Assembly: GCA_003565815.1 (NCBI GenBank)
Contig: PXAS01000312.1
Span: forward strand, 1-10,588
DNA from: PVC group bacterium
GTDB taxonomy: Bacteria; Verrucomicrobiota; Kiritimatiellia; SS1-B-03-39; UBA6053
DNA: 10,588 nt
Reading direction: 5' to 3'
This document shows, piece after piece, positions 1 to 6,142 of this stretch. A model generated the notes under the pieces. It did no database searches and had not been told where the DNA came from. It saw only the letters and a program-made list of their open reading frames with translations. The position numbers and the translations under genes were made by a program. Numbering within the stretch: the first letter of the stretch is position 1; each line of letters begins with the position of its first letter.

Positions 1-580
1 ACGCCGCCACCGACATCAACGCCAAGGGATTTTTCTCCACCACCACGCTCCGATACCGACCCTCCCACAGCGGACCCTTCCGATCCCGCCGGCGGTTGAA
101 CCAAAGCGTGAATCCATGCTTCAACACCCGCATGAATTCGGGCAAATCGTACATCCGCGCCGCCATCATTCCGTCCATTTCCTTTTGGGTTTTCTCCCCG
201 TTCGCCTGATAGAAAGCCTCCCATTTTTCCACCTTCTCCTTCGCCCAGACCTCCCCCAGCCTCCTGACAATATCTTCGTGGGTCAGCCCTGCCCGCCCGG
301 TCTCCCGATCCGGCACCCACAGCATCAGATGAAAATGATTGTCCATCATGCAATGGGTGACCACCGACAAGCCCGAAAACGCCGCCCACCGACGCATCAA
401 CTCCACCAGCGCCGATTTTTCCTCGTCCCCGAACAAAAACGCCCGATTCACCGTGCGGCTGGTCACATGCACGAAAAACCCGCCCGTTTCCGGCAGAATC
501 CGCAACCCACGCTTCCGCCCGCCCCCCGACCAAACCGTCGGCGGCAGATTGCTGAAATAAGATGACTTCGGAACCAACAT
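1..580 (-). CDS. REP-associated tyrosine transposase (RAYT, Y1/IS200-like), 3' end cut by window edge
   Basis: RAYTs are single-strand DNA nucleases of the HUH/Y1 superfamily, thought to bind and move REP palindromes. Reading the minus strand from the ATG at 578-580 gives 193 residues before the window ends. An HV(T)SR stretch lies near residues 44-48. The metal-binding HUH motif is N81-H82-F83-H84 within MMDNHFHLML. Later come an EFMRVLKHGFTLWFNRR helix and GPLWEGRYRSVVVEKN, both typical of the family. The last readable residues, ALMSVAA, normally precede YIDLNPVRAG. The next base on this strand is T, as a Tyr codon requires, so the catalytic tyrosine should lie just outside. An in-frame TAG upstream of the ATG supports this start. 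The Shine-Dalgarno is weak and G-rich. No flanking IS ends are visible. The gene is probably intact, but its 3' part is not seen. Confidence 0.9.
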   Translation of the reverse strand, partial: MLVPKSSYFSNLPPTVWSGGGRKRGLRILPETGGFFVHVTSRTVNRAFLFGDEEKSALVELMRRWAAFSGLSVVTHCMMDNHFHLMLWVPDRETGRAGLTHEDIVRRLGEVWAKEKVEKWEAFYQANGEKTQKEMDGMMAARMYDLPEFMRVLKHGFTLWFNRRRDRKGPLWEGRYRSVVVEKNPLALMSVAA

Positions 581-743
581 CCCCAAACCCTACCCCGCCA
601 CCCCCAACCCGTCAAGCCGAAATCTCTATAAAATACCTGTTGCTATATAGAAAAATGTTGGGGGCTCAACGCATGGGGGCGGAGCGATCCGATCCGGCTG
701 GGCCTTTCGCTACGCGACAAATCAGTACATTTGGATCTGCGAT

Positions 744-781
744 CTGCTTTGGCAAAAAAGGTAAAGCAGTCTTTCAGACTG
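744..781. repeat. Two overlapping inverted repeats (REP-like or attenuator-like)
   Basis: This lies in the 300-base gene-free stretch 581-880, where I see no convincing gene. CTGCTTT (744-750) pairs perfectly with AAAGCAG (763-769) across 12 bases. CAGTCT (767-772) pairs perfectly with AGACTG (776-781) across TTC. The two hairpins share bases 767-769, so they exclude each other. On the minus strand the small hairpin is followed after a few bases by TTTTTT. It could therefore act as a weak terminator for the minus-strand gene ending at 881. Its closeness to a RAYT gene makes a REP-type element an alternative. Confidence 0.5.
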
Positions 782-880
782 ACCGTGTTCTCCTCGAAAT
801 CCCGGGGTGGACGCGATGGCGTTCAACAAACACCTGTTGCCGTACATTCCCATGCATCCTCTATTTTCAACGGATTCAAA

Positions 881-1654
881 TCAGAGATACCACCAGAAAA
901 CAGGCTCCTTTGATTCGATTTTCACCCTTTCATCGAGATGACCTGAATCAGGCCTAAAAAGAATTTTATAGATAACCGCATTGTCTTTCTTCCCATAAAT
1001 ATCAACCAAATGAATGAATCTGCCGCCATCTTTTTTAAACACAAAGCCTCCCGCGCCCCAACACCTTTTTTTGATTAGATCCATCAAAGCACCATAAGAA
1101 CTCCTGCGTACGTTTTCCTCAAATGCTTTTTCACCCCCTTCAGAGTGGAATTTATAGAACTCATATTCCAAATTTTCAAAATCAAGCGCACTTCCACATA
1201 AATGCATATGAAATAGGTTTGATAAAATCAGATCAAATGAATTTTCATTCGTTGATATGAAATCTTCAGTGAAAACATATTCATGCAAAAATTCCAAATA
1301 CGCATCTAAGTTCAAAACGACAACATCTCGACCCAAACGTCGATGATCGACAACCAATATGAAAAATGTGTCAAAATTAAAATTGAAGTGCTCGAAATCT
1401 TCCTGATACGGGTACACCACCCTATAAACCGAATGGTCAACAGGCAGGTGTTCTTTGTCAATTTCAAAATAATGTATGAAATCATTCAATTGAGCGAAGC
1501 TCATATCGGAATAGTCGGCATAGTGATACAGAGCGTCTTTGACGACCTCATCCAAATCAAATCGCATATAACTGGAAACGAGATGAAAAAGCATTGAGGC
1601 AAAGAATATTGCCGAAAAACACAGGACAAAAAACTTACATCGTGTTTTTTTCAT
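881..1654 (-). CDS. Hypothetical AT-rich orphan, membrane-anchored protein
   Basis: I do not recognise this 257-residue protein. The N-terminus (MKKTRCKFFVLCFS...) has a basic start and one hydrophobic segment at about residues 8-28, fitting a signal anchor or uncleaved signal peptide. The rest is probably extracytoplasmic. That region is rich in Phe, Tyr, His, Asp and Glu, with FHMHLCG and RCWGAGGFVFKKDGG stretches, and ends in a hydrophobic PVFWWYL. I see no catalytic motif. Codon use is strongly AT-rich (AAA, TTT, ATT, GAA), unlike the GC-rich neighbours, which suggests horizontal acquisition. The ATG at 1652-1654 is chosen as start. A TTG two codons upstream (1658-1660) sits 6 bases after GAGAG and would give 259 residues. 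The flanks hold a RAYT gene and palindromic repeats. Open reading is uninterrupted and codon bias is coherent, so it is probably a real gene. Confidence 0.7.
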   Translation of the reverse strand: MKKTRCKFFVLCFSAIFFASMLFHLVSSYMRFDLDEVVKDALYHYADYSDMSFAQLNDFIHYFEIDKEHLPVDHSVYRVVYPYQEDFEHFNFNFDTFFILVVDHRRLGRDVVVLNLDAYLEFLHEYVFTEDFISTNENSFDLILSNLFHMHLCGSALDFENLEYEFYKFHSEGGEKAFEENVRRSSYGALMDLIKKRCWGAGGFVFKKDGGRFIHLVDIYGKKDNAVIYKILFRPDSGHLDERVKIESKEPVFWWYL

Positions 1655-1795
1655 GAGCAATCAAATCTCTCAAGGATTCAGGTAAAATATGATTTTGTTC
1701 AAGCCGACGCAGAGCATGATGGATATACTACATTCTGTGCGCCGTCCAGGTCAAGGTTTTCTACTCGATGGTCGCTTGCCGTCTTGCCTTCTGTT

Positions 1796-1851
1796 TGCGG
1801 ACAGGAGTGTCCGCACTCCGTTGGTTTCAGTGTCCGCGCTCCGTTGGTTCA
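1796..1851. repeat. REP-like palindrome plus imperfect direct repeat
   Basis: TGCGGACA (1796-1803) and TGTCCGCA (1808-1815) form a perfect 8-bp stem around a GGAG loop. From 1807 a 23-base unit starting GTGTCCGCACTCCG is followed directly by a 22-base near-copy (1830-1851) with one A/G change and one missing T. It lies between two minus-strand genes, just past the terminator of the PEP-CTERM gene. A GC-rich stem with a short tetraloop, in an intergenic position and in the same neighbourhood as a RAYT, is what a REP element looks like. Genome-wide copy number, which would decide, is not visible here. Confidence 0.6.
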
Positions 1852-1854
1852 GGG

Positions 1855-1888
1855 AAAATAAAAAACTCCCCGGCAAGGCCCGGGGAGT
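1855..1888 (-). terminator. Rho-independent terminator of the PEP-CTERM gene
   Basis: On the minus strand, ACTCCCCGG (1888-1880) pairs perfectly with CCGGGGAGT (1873-1865) across a 6-base loop. The stem runs directly into TTTTTTATTTT. It begins about 30 bases after the stop codon at 1918. This is a textbook intrinsic terminator and implies a monocistronic transcript. Confidence 0.9.
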
Positions 1889-1917
1889 CCAAGGGTTTCA
1901 GCGTGCGTCCGTGTGGC

Positions 1918-2730
1918 TCAGGCACGCAGTTTCCGGCGGAGGACCCGGGCCATGAGGCCCATGCCGAGCCCGAAAAGCATGAGGGTGGAGGGTTCGGGGA
2001 TCACATTGAATCCGATGCCCACCTGTCCGCCGGAGGAGGGGCCGTATGCTCCCCCCACCCCGTCAATGTCAAAGACCAAATTGTATTGGCCGAACTCGGA
2101 GAAACCGAAGTTCCGGTGTACATGACCCCAGTTGGAGAATTCAGCCGTTTCATTGCCCGCCGCCGTTTCGATCATGGGGTCGGGTTGGTTGGCGCCATCC
2201 CAATTCAACAGGACAAAGTCGGGAGAACCCGCTTGTGTCAAAGGGGATCCGTTAAACGTGGAGGCACCCAGATTCAAGGTGAAATTGAAACTGTCAAACT
2301 GATTGGCGGTTTCATTGGTTCCCGAGCCCAAGGCCAATTCATTCTCCCGCAAACGGGTGCGAATCCCAAGATCCGGCGTGGATCCATCGGAAAGGAAGGG
2401 GGATCCGCTGGCGCTGGTCAACCAATAATTCGTCCCGTTCACGTTGAGTTGCGTGGTGGTATTGATGTTCACGGTGAGGGTATCAAATTGGTGATCACCG
2501 GAATTATGCCCCACGATACCGGTGTACGGGGGAAATGGATTGGTCAATCCGGTGGCATCCGTGGACCCTTTGTCCCTGAAGACGGTATGCCAGGTGTTCT
2601 CGGCGCTCTCGTAATAAAACGTGAGATCCGCACCCTCGCCATTGTGCACAATGTTTTGGGCCTGGATGGACATGGCGGACATGATCAATAGCCATGCGGC
2701 AATCAGTTTCCGTGGTGTGTTTTTTTTCAT
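1918..2730 (-). CDS. PEP-CTERM sorting domain-containing exported protein
   Basis: This 270-residue protein is probably exported and then processed by an exosortase. The N-terminus MKKNTPRKLIAAWLLIMSAM is a Sec signal peptide, with likely cleavage after SIQA (residue 24). The middle is rich in Asn, Gly, Ser and Thr with beta-strand character and no visible catalytic motif. The C-terminus has the PEP-CTERM signal: VIPEPST (from about residue 243), a hydrophobic helix with FGLGMGLMA, then the basic tail RVLRRKLRA. In known systems the signal directs proteins to the envelope or exopolysaccharide matrix; the exosortase gene is not in this window. The ATG at 2728-2730 fits the signal peptide, although no strong Shine-Dalgarno precedes it. 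The gene has its own promoter (2806-2833) and terminator (1855-1888). The body resembles the many lineage-specific PEP-CTERM proteins whose roles are unknown. Confidence 0.92.
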   Translation of the reverse strand: MKKNTPRKLIAAWLLIMSAMSIQAQNIVHNGEGADLTFYYESAENTWHTVFRDKGSTDATGLTNPFPPYTGIVGHNSGDHQFDTLTVNINTTTQLNVNGTNYWLTSASGSPFLSDGSTPDLGIRTRLRENELALGSGTNETANQFDSFNFTLNLGASTFNGSPLTQAGSPDFVLLNWDGANQPDPMIETAAGNETAEFSNWGHVHRNFGFSEFGQYNLVFDIDGVGGAYGPSSGGQVGIGFNVIPEPSTLMLFGLGMGLMARVLRRKLRA

Positions 2731-2805
2731 CTTGTTTTTGCTTTTTGGTTGTGGGTTATCATTTAGAGGGTATGCAATCAGTCGTCCTGCATATAACGAT
2801 AATGA

Positions 2806-2833
2806 ATTATCAACATTATTTGACCTTTGTCAA
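2806..2833 (-). promoter_or_regulatory. Sigma70-type promoter of the PEP-CTERM gene, with overlapping palindrome
   Basis: On the minus strand a perfect -35 TTGACA (2833-2828) is followed after 16 bases by GATAAT (2811-2806), a 5/6 match to the -10. Transcription would start near 2799, giving a leader of about 68 bases before the ATG at 2730. The -35 lies inside an inverted repeat, TTTGAC-CTTT-GTCAAA (2819-2834), which could be an operator half-site pair. No regulator is identified. Confidence 0.65.
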
Positions 2834-2854
2834 ACCCCAACCCCGATTTTTTTC

Positions 2855-5218
2855 GTGAATGTCCCGAATTCCGTCCCCTCCCCTTTCCCGACCTCTGTTT
2901 TCCGAACCCCTGAAAACGCCCGGCATTTGATCTCCGTTCTCTGTTTTTTCAGCGGTGCCCTCGCCCTGGCCCAGCAGTTGTTGTGGACCCGCCGGATGGT
3001 GGACCTTTTGGGAGCCAGCGCCGGCTCCGCCACCCGCGTGGTGGGCTGTTTCTTTTTGGGATTGGCCCTCGGCGCAGCCGGCGGCGCTTTGCTCGCGGCC
3101 AAAACCCACCGCCCCTGGTGGTGGACGGGCATGGCCGAATTGGGCATTGCCCTGCTCTGCCTTCCCATGGTGCTTCTTCCCTGGTGGGCGGATGGACTTT
3201 GGCCCTGGCTGGGGCCGGAGCGGTTGCTCGGCTGGCAGGGCGGCTCCTTGAAGACGCTGCTTTCCATTCTGCTGGTGCTCCCCCCGGCCTCGATGATGGG
3301 CTTTTTTCTGCCGCTTGCAGTCGCCGGATGGCCCGCGTCCAATGCCCGCCGCGATCCCGGTCTGTGGCTGTATGCCCTCAATACCCTCGGCGCCGTGGCC
3401 GGGATCTTTTTGACCATGGGTCCGTTGTTACGGCATTTTGGGATGGTCGGCGCCATGATGATGGTCATTGCCGGGAATGTGATTTCCGCCCTGTGTTATT
3501 TTGTGCTGGACCGCAATTACCGCCCCACGCTTCCCGCGGTTTCAGCGCTTCGCTCCCGAAGGTATGGACGTCCTCCGGCCCGCTTTCTCTGGATTTCCGC
3601 CCTCTCCGGGGCTTTGGTGATCGGCGTGGAAATCATCGCCATGACTGCCATCCAGTGGGTGGCGCCCTTGTCGTTTTTCGCCCCCGGCACCATTCTCGGC
3701 GTGTTCATCGCCTTGTTGGCGGTTTCCGCCTTTGCCGTGGAGACCGGACTTTTGGGACGACGTCCCCACGAAAACACTCTCGTGGGCGTGGCCTTGGTCG
3801 CCGGGGTGCTACTGGCCATCGCGCCTGTCCTGTATCATGTGTTCGCCCCGCTTTTTCCCGCCGGCGCCCCCAGTGCCTCCATGGGGTTCTTTTCCGCGAA
3901 GTTGGCAATGTTCACCCTCGGTGTTTTCGGGCCGGCGGTTCTGGCCGCCGGTCTGTGGTTTCCGCTGGTGGCGGCGATCAGCGGAGCAGAGGCCGAGGGT
4001 TCCTTTCACCTCCGCTGGGGATGGTTGCTGGCCGCCAATGGACTCGGCGGGTTGCTGGGTGCGGAATTCACCCTCCGCCTCCTCATGCCCGCCTTCGGTC
4101 CCTTTCCGGCCATGGGCCTCCTCGGATTCGCATACCTCATCGCCGCCTGGGTGTTGAGCCCGCCCAAAGCATCCCTGTCGATGAAAGGCACGATTTGGGG
4201 TGCCATCGCCCTCGTCATGCTTCTGATGAACACCGTCCTGCCCCAACTGCCCACGGTCCACCCCCGTTTCGCGGAACGAGTCGTGGACGAATCCCACGGA
4301 CGCGAGGGAAGTTTCGCCATCCTGGATGATCCGGCGATGGGACGCGCCATTCTCATGCAGAATCAGTACATCCTTGGTTCAAGTCGGGCCGTGTACGAGC
4401 AGGAACGCCAGGCCCACTTACCGCTTTTACTGCACCCCGCCCCCCGTCGCGTGGGCTTTATCGGCGCGGGCACCGGCATTTCCCCGGGAGGGGCCCTCGC
4501 CCATGACGCGGTCGATGAAGTCGCGGCCGCGGAAATTTCTTCCGCCGTCGCCCGGGCCGCGGCCAAATGGTTCCACGAAGAAAACCGGAACTTCTCCACC
4601 CATCCCAAGGCCCGAATGATCGTCGAAGACGGTCGCACCTGGGTGGCCGCCCACCGGGACCATTTCGATGTTCTCGTCTCGGATTTGTTTTTGCCTTGGG
4701 GGCCGGGAGAGGGACGTCTTTACACCCGGGAACATTTCACCGCCGCCCGCGAAAGTTTGCGGCCCGACGGACTTTTCTGCCTGTGGCTGCCGCTCTACCA
4801 ACTCCCCGAGCCCCAATTGCAGCTCATTCTCGACACCTTCCTGGAGGTATTTGACGAGGCGTTGGTCGTACAACGCGAGTCCCGCGACATCAGTCCCGTG
4901 CTCGGTCTGCTCGCATGGAAAGACAAGCCACCGGACCCCGCCGCACTCCTGCAAAACCTGGAAACCCGCATGGCCGAGGACGGTCACCGTCTGGAGGATC
5001 CGGAAATGAATCGTGTGGAGGCCATCCGTGCCCTGTGGCTGGGCCGCGTCCGCCAACAGGGCAATCCACCGGTCAACACCCTCGGCAACCTTGCCGTGGA
5101 ATTACAGGCCGGACGCACGCGCATTCTCGAAGGAGAAAACGCGCCGTATCTGACAGGGGGCCGCCTACAAACTTGGCGGAACGAAAGGAGATTTTCAAAC
5201 AGGGAAATCGAGCGCTAA
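2855..5218 (+). CDS. Fused multi-pass membrane protein / spermidine-synthase-like domain
   Basis: The protein has about 787 residues. The first ~460 form many hydrophobic helices, beginning with ISVLCFFSGALALAQQLLWTR, a hallmark of the fused MFS/spermidine-synthase family. The C-terminal part is a Rossmann methyltransferase-like fold. It has a nucleotide-binding loop VGFIGAGTGIS (about 533-543), an acidic residue at E560 (AAEIS), an EDGRTW motif (D592), FDVLVSDLFLPW (D610) and LYTREHF. The family relates to polyamine aminopropyltransferases, but SDLFLPW replaces the usual catalytic region, so true spermidine synthesis is doubtful. Substrate and role are unknown. The start is uncertain: GTG at 2855 keeps the first helix but lacks a Shine-Dalgarno. 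TTG at 2927 is an alternative, while the ATG at 2996 would lose helix 1. The open frame extends back to 2621 across the opposite gene's promoter, which is unlikely to be translated. The gene is convergent with the pseudopilin gene. Confidence 0.85.
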   Translation: MNVPNSVPSPFPTSVFRTPENARHLISVLCFFSGALALAQQLLWTRRMVDLLGASAGSATRVVGCFFLGLALGAAGGALLAAKTHRPWWWTGMAELGIALLCLPMVLLPWWADGLWPWLGPERLLGWQGGSLKTLLSILLVLPPASMMGFFLPLAVAGWPASNARRDPGLWLYALNTLGAVAGIFLTMGPLLRHFGMVGAMMMVIAGNVISALCYFVLDRNYRPTLPAVSALRSRRYGRPPARFLWISALSGALVIGVEIIAMTAIQWVAPLSFFAPGTILGVFIALLAVSAFAVETGLLGRRPHENTLVGVALVAGVLLAIAPVLYHVFAPLFPAGAPSASMGFFSAKLAMFTLGVFGPAVLAAGLWFPLVAAISGAEAEGSFHLRWGWLLAANGLGGLLGAEFTLRLLMPAFGPFPAMGLLGFAYLIAAWVLSPPKASLSMKGTIWGAIALVMLLMNTVLPQLPTVHPRFAERVVDESHGREGSFAILDDPAMGRAILMQNQYILGSSRAVYEQERQAHLPLLLHPAPRRVGFIGAGTGISPGGALAHDAVDEVAAAEISSAVARAAAKWFHEENRNFSTHPKARMIVEDGRTWVAAHRDHFDVLVSDLFLPWGPGEGRLYTREHFTAARESLRPDGLFCLWLPLYQLPEPQLQLILDTFLEVFDEALVVQRESRDISPVLGLLAWKDKPPDPAALLQNLETRMAEDGHRLEDPEMNRVEAIRALWLGRVRQQGNPPVNTLGNLAVELQAGRTRILEGENAPYLTGGRLQTWRNERRFSNREIER

Positions 5219-5288
5219 AACCCACAACCAGCAACCAGCAACCAGCAACCCTCAACCCACAACCCACAACCCACAACCAGCAACCCAA
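5219..5288. repeat. Ten-copy heptanucleotide tandem repeat
   Basis: Exactly ten 7-base units begin the base after the TAA at 5216-5218. The units are AACCCAC (5219, 5254, 5261, 5268), AACCAGC (5226, 5233, 5240, 5275), AACCCTC (5247) and a degenerate AACCCAA (5282). The array ends six bases before the stop of the convergent pseudopilin gene, so it fills the whole gap. One strand has almost no G and the other is GGTTG-rich. No ordinary terminator hairpin is seen between the two genes. Confidence 0.9.
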
Positions 5289-5293
5289 ACCTA

Positions 5294-6058
5294 TCACCGC
5301 GGGGCGTTGTCGGCTTCCCCAGGATTTCGGCCTTCTTCAATCCATTCTTTCAGCGTCGCGGCCCGCAAACTTCTGACCCCGCCGTCCCCATAGAGGTAGT
5401 TGGATTCTCCGCGCAAGCGCGTGTGATGCCGCCCGCCCCGCCGAAACCGGTCCGCTTCCACATCCGACAAAAACCGGTTCCAGGACGTCCACTGTCCGGC
5501 ATGGGTGTGGTCATTCGTCGCCCCCGTTCCCCGGTCATCCGAGGCAATCACGGCCAGAAATGTCCTGGACGGGTTGTCAATGAGGCTCAAATTCCCCAGG
5601 CTGCCGTCCAAGACCTGCCCGAAAGGATCGGTGCGCGTGTCAAAGATCAGATCGTTGGCCAAATAGCTCGTCCCCCCGCGGGCCAGGCGCTCGGCGCCCT
5701 TCGGATCCATCGGGCAAATGCGGATCGTGTCCATTTCCCCCAAATAAGGGGCCAGCACGGTCACCCAGGCTTCCTCCGCTCCCACGGAATGCCGTGTAGG
5801 CGGCAAACGCCCCCGATTCTCGGTCGCGTAGGTGATCACCCCCAGCCCGATCTGGCGCATGTTGGACAAGCACTGGGTACGCCGGGCCGTCAACAAAGCT
5901 TTGGAGACCCCCGACGAAATCAATGTCGCCAACAATGCGATGATGGCAATGACCACCAGCATTTCGATCAGGGTAAAGCCCGCCGAAGCCCGGCAATCCG
6001 GGCGGCGTCGACGGGCATTCCGCCGGTTCGGTGAAAAATTGGAGGGGATGTTTCGCAT
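5294..6058 (-). CDS. Type IV pilin-like / type II secretion pseudopilin (H-X9-DG-related)
   Basis: The 254-residue protein has a class III prepilin signal. An unusually Arg-rich leader (RRNARRRR) precedes G27|FTLIEMLVV, where prepilin peptidase would cleave before F28. The +5 glutamate is E32 and a hydrophobic helix follows to about residue 48. After it comes QCLSNMRQIGLGVITYATENRGRLP, the conserved region of the large pseudopilin family of Planctomycetota and Verrucomicrobiota. Near the C-terminus HHTRLRGESNYLYGDGGV resembles the H-X9-DG motif, but with a longer His-to-DG spacing. The role is presumably in a pilus or secretion-like assembly, or as a surface protein; such genes are often numerous and unassigned. 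The ATG at 6056-6058 is preceded by AAAGGA with 4-5 bases spacing, which fixes the start. The Shine-Dalgarno partly overlaps an inverted repeat (6065-6082). The gene is divergent from the anchor-M-like gene, with an 84-base gap. Confidence 0.9.
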   Translation of the reverse strand: MRNIPSNFSPNRRNARRRRPDCRASAGFTLIEMLVVIAIIALLATLISSGVSKALLTARRTQCLSNMRQIGLGVITYATENRGRLPPTRHSVGAEEAWVTVLAPYLGEMDTIRICPMDPKGAERLARGGTSYLANDLIFDTRTDPFGQVLDGSLGNLSLIDNPSRTFLAVIASDDRGTGATNDHTHAGQWTSWNRFLSDVEADRFRRGGRHHTRLRGESNYLYGDGGVRSLRAATLKEWIEEGRNPGEADNAPR

Positions 6059-6064
6059 GTTTTC

Positions 6065-6082
6065 CTTTGCAATCAGGCAAAG
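6065..6082. promoter_or_regulatory. Inverted repeat overlapping the pseudopilin ribosome binding site
   Basis: CTTTGC (6065-6070) and GCAAAG (6077-6082) are perfect inverted repeats around AATCAG. In the pseudopilin mRNA this would be a 6-bp hairpin just before the start, with the distal arm containing part of the AAAGGA ribosome binding site. It could modulate translation or serve as a protein-binding site in the divergent promoter region. Function is inferred only from position. Confidence 0.4.
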
Positions 6083-6094
6083 ACCTTATATGAT
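6067..6094 (+). promoter_or_regulatory. Sigma70-like promoter for the anchor-M-like gene
   Basis: TTGCAA (6067-6072) is followed after 16 bases by TATGAT (6089-6094), matching the -35 at 4/6 and the -10 at 5/6. Transcription would start near 6101, about 42 bases before the ATG. On the other strand, two consecutive TTGATA boxes (6116-6105) and CATATA/TATAAG elements near 6085-6092 could serve the pseudopilin gene, though with poorer spacing. The short AT-rich gap probably carries back-to-back promoters. Confidence 0.5.
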
Positions 6095-6142
6095 GATTTC
6101 AGTTTATCAATATCAAGTGTTGCTTTTTCTCTGTCTCTGATC

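Noticed and set aside
562..957. Plus-strand open frame of 131 codons
   Set aside because: No family likeness, Pro/Thr-rich start, covers two hairpins and runs into the opposite AT-rich gene; no ribosome binding site.
1768..2691. Plus-strand open frame opposite the PEP-CTERM gene
   Set aside because: The minus strand has a signal peptide, PEP-CTERM motif, promoter and terminator; the plus frame has no recognisable features and runs through the terminator.
2621..2854. N-terminal extension of the membrane protein gene from a GTG at 2621
   Set aside because: It would overlap the start and promoter of the opposite PEP-CTERM gene and add sequence without likeness to the family, whose proteins begin shortly before the first helix.
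2983..4329. Long alternative-frame open reading frame (about 448 codons)
   Set aside because: It overlaps the membrane/spermidine-synthase-like gene in another frame, and its product is Arg/Pro/His-rich low-complexity sequence typical of a GC-rich shadow frame.
4450..4760. Annotation of the plus-strand fusion as speE (spermidine synthase)
   Set aside because: The catalytic region differs (VSDLFLPW) and the protein carries a large membrane half, so only a family-level name is justified.
5219..5288. Possible CRISPR array
   Set aside because: Units are only 7 bases with no unique spacers, so this is a simple tandem repeat.
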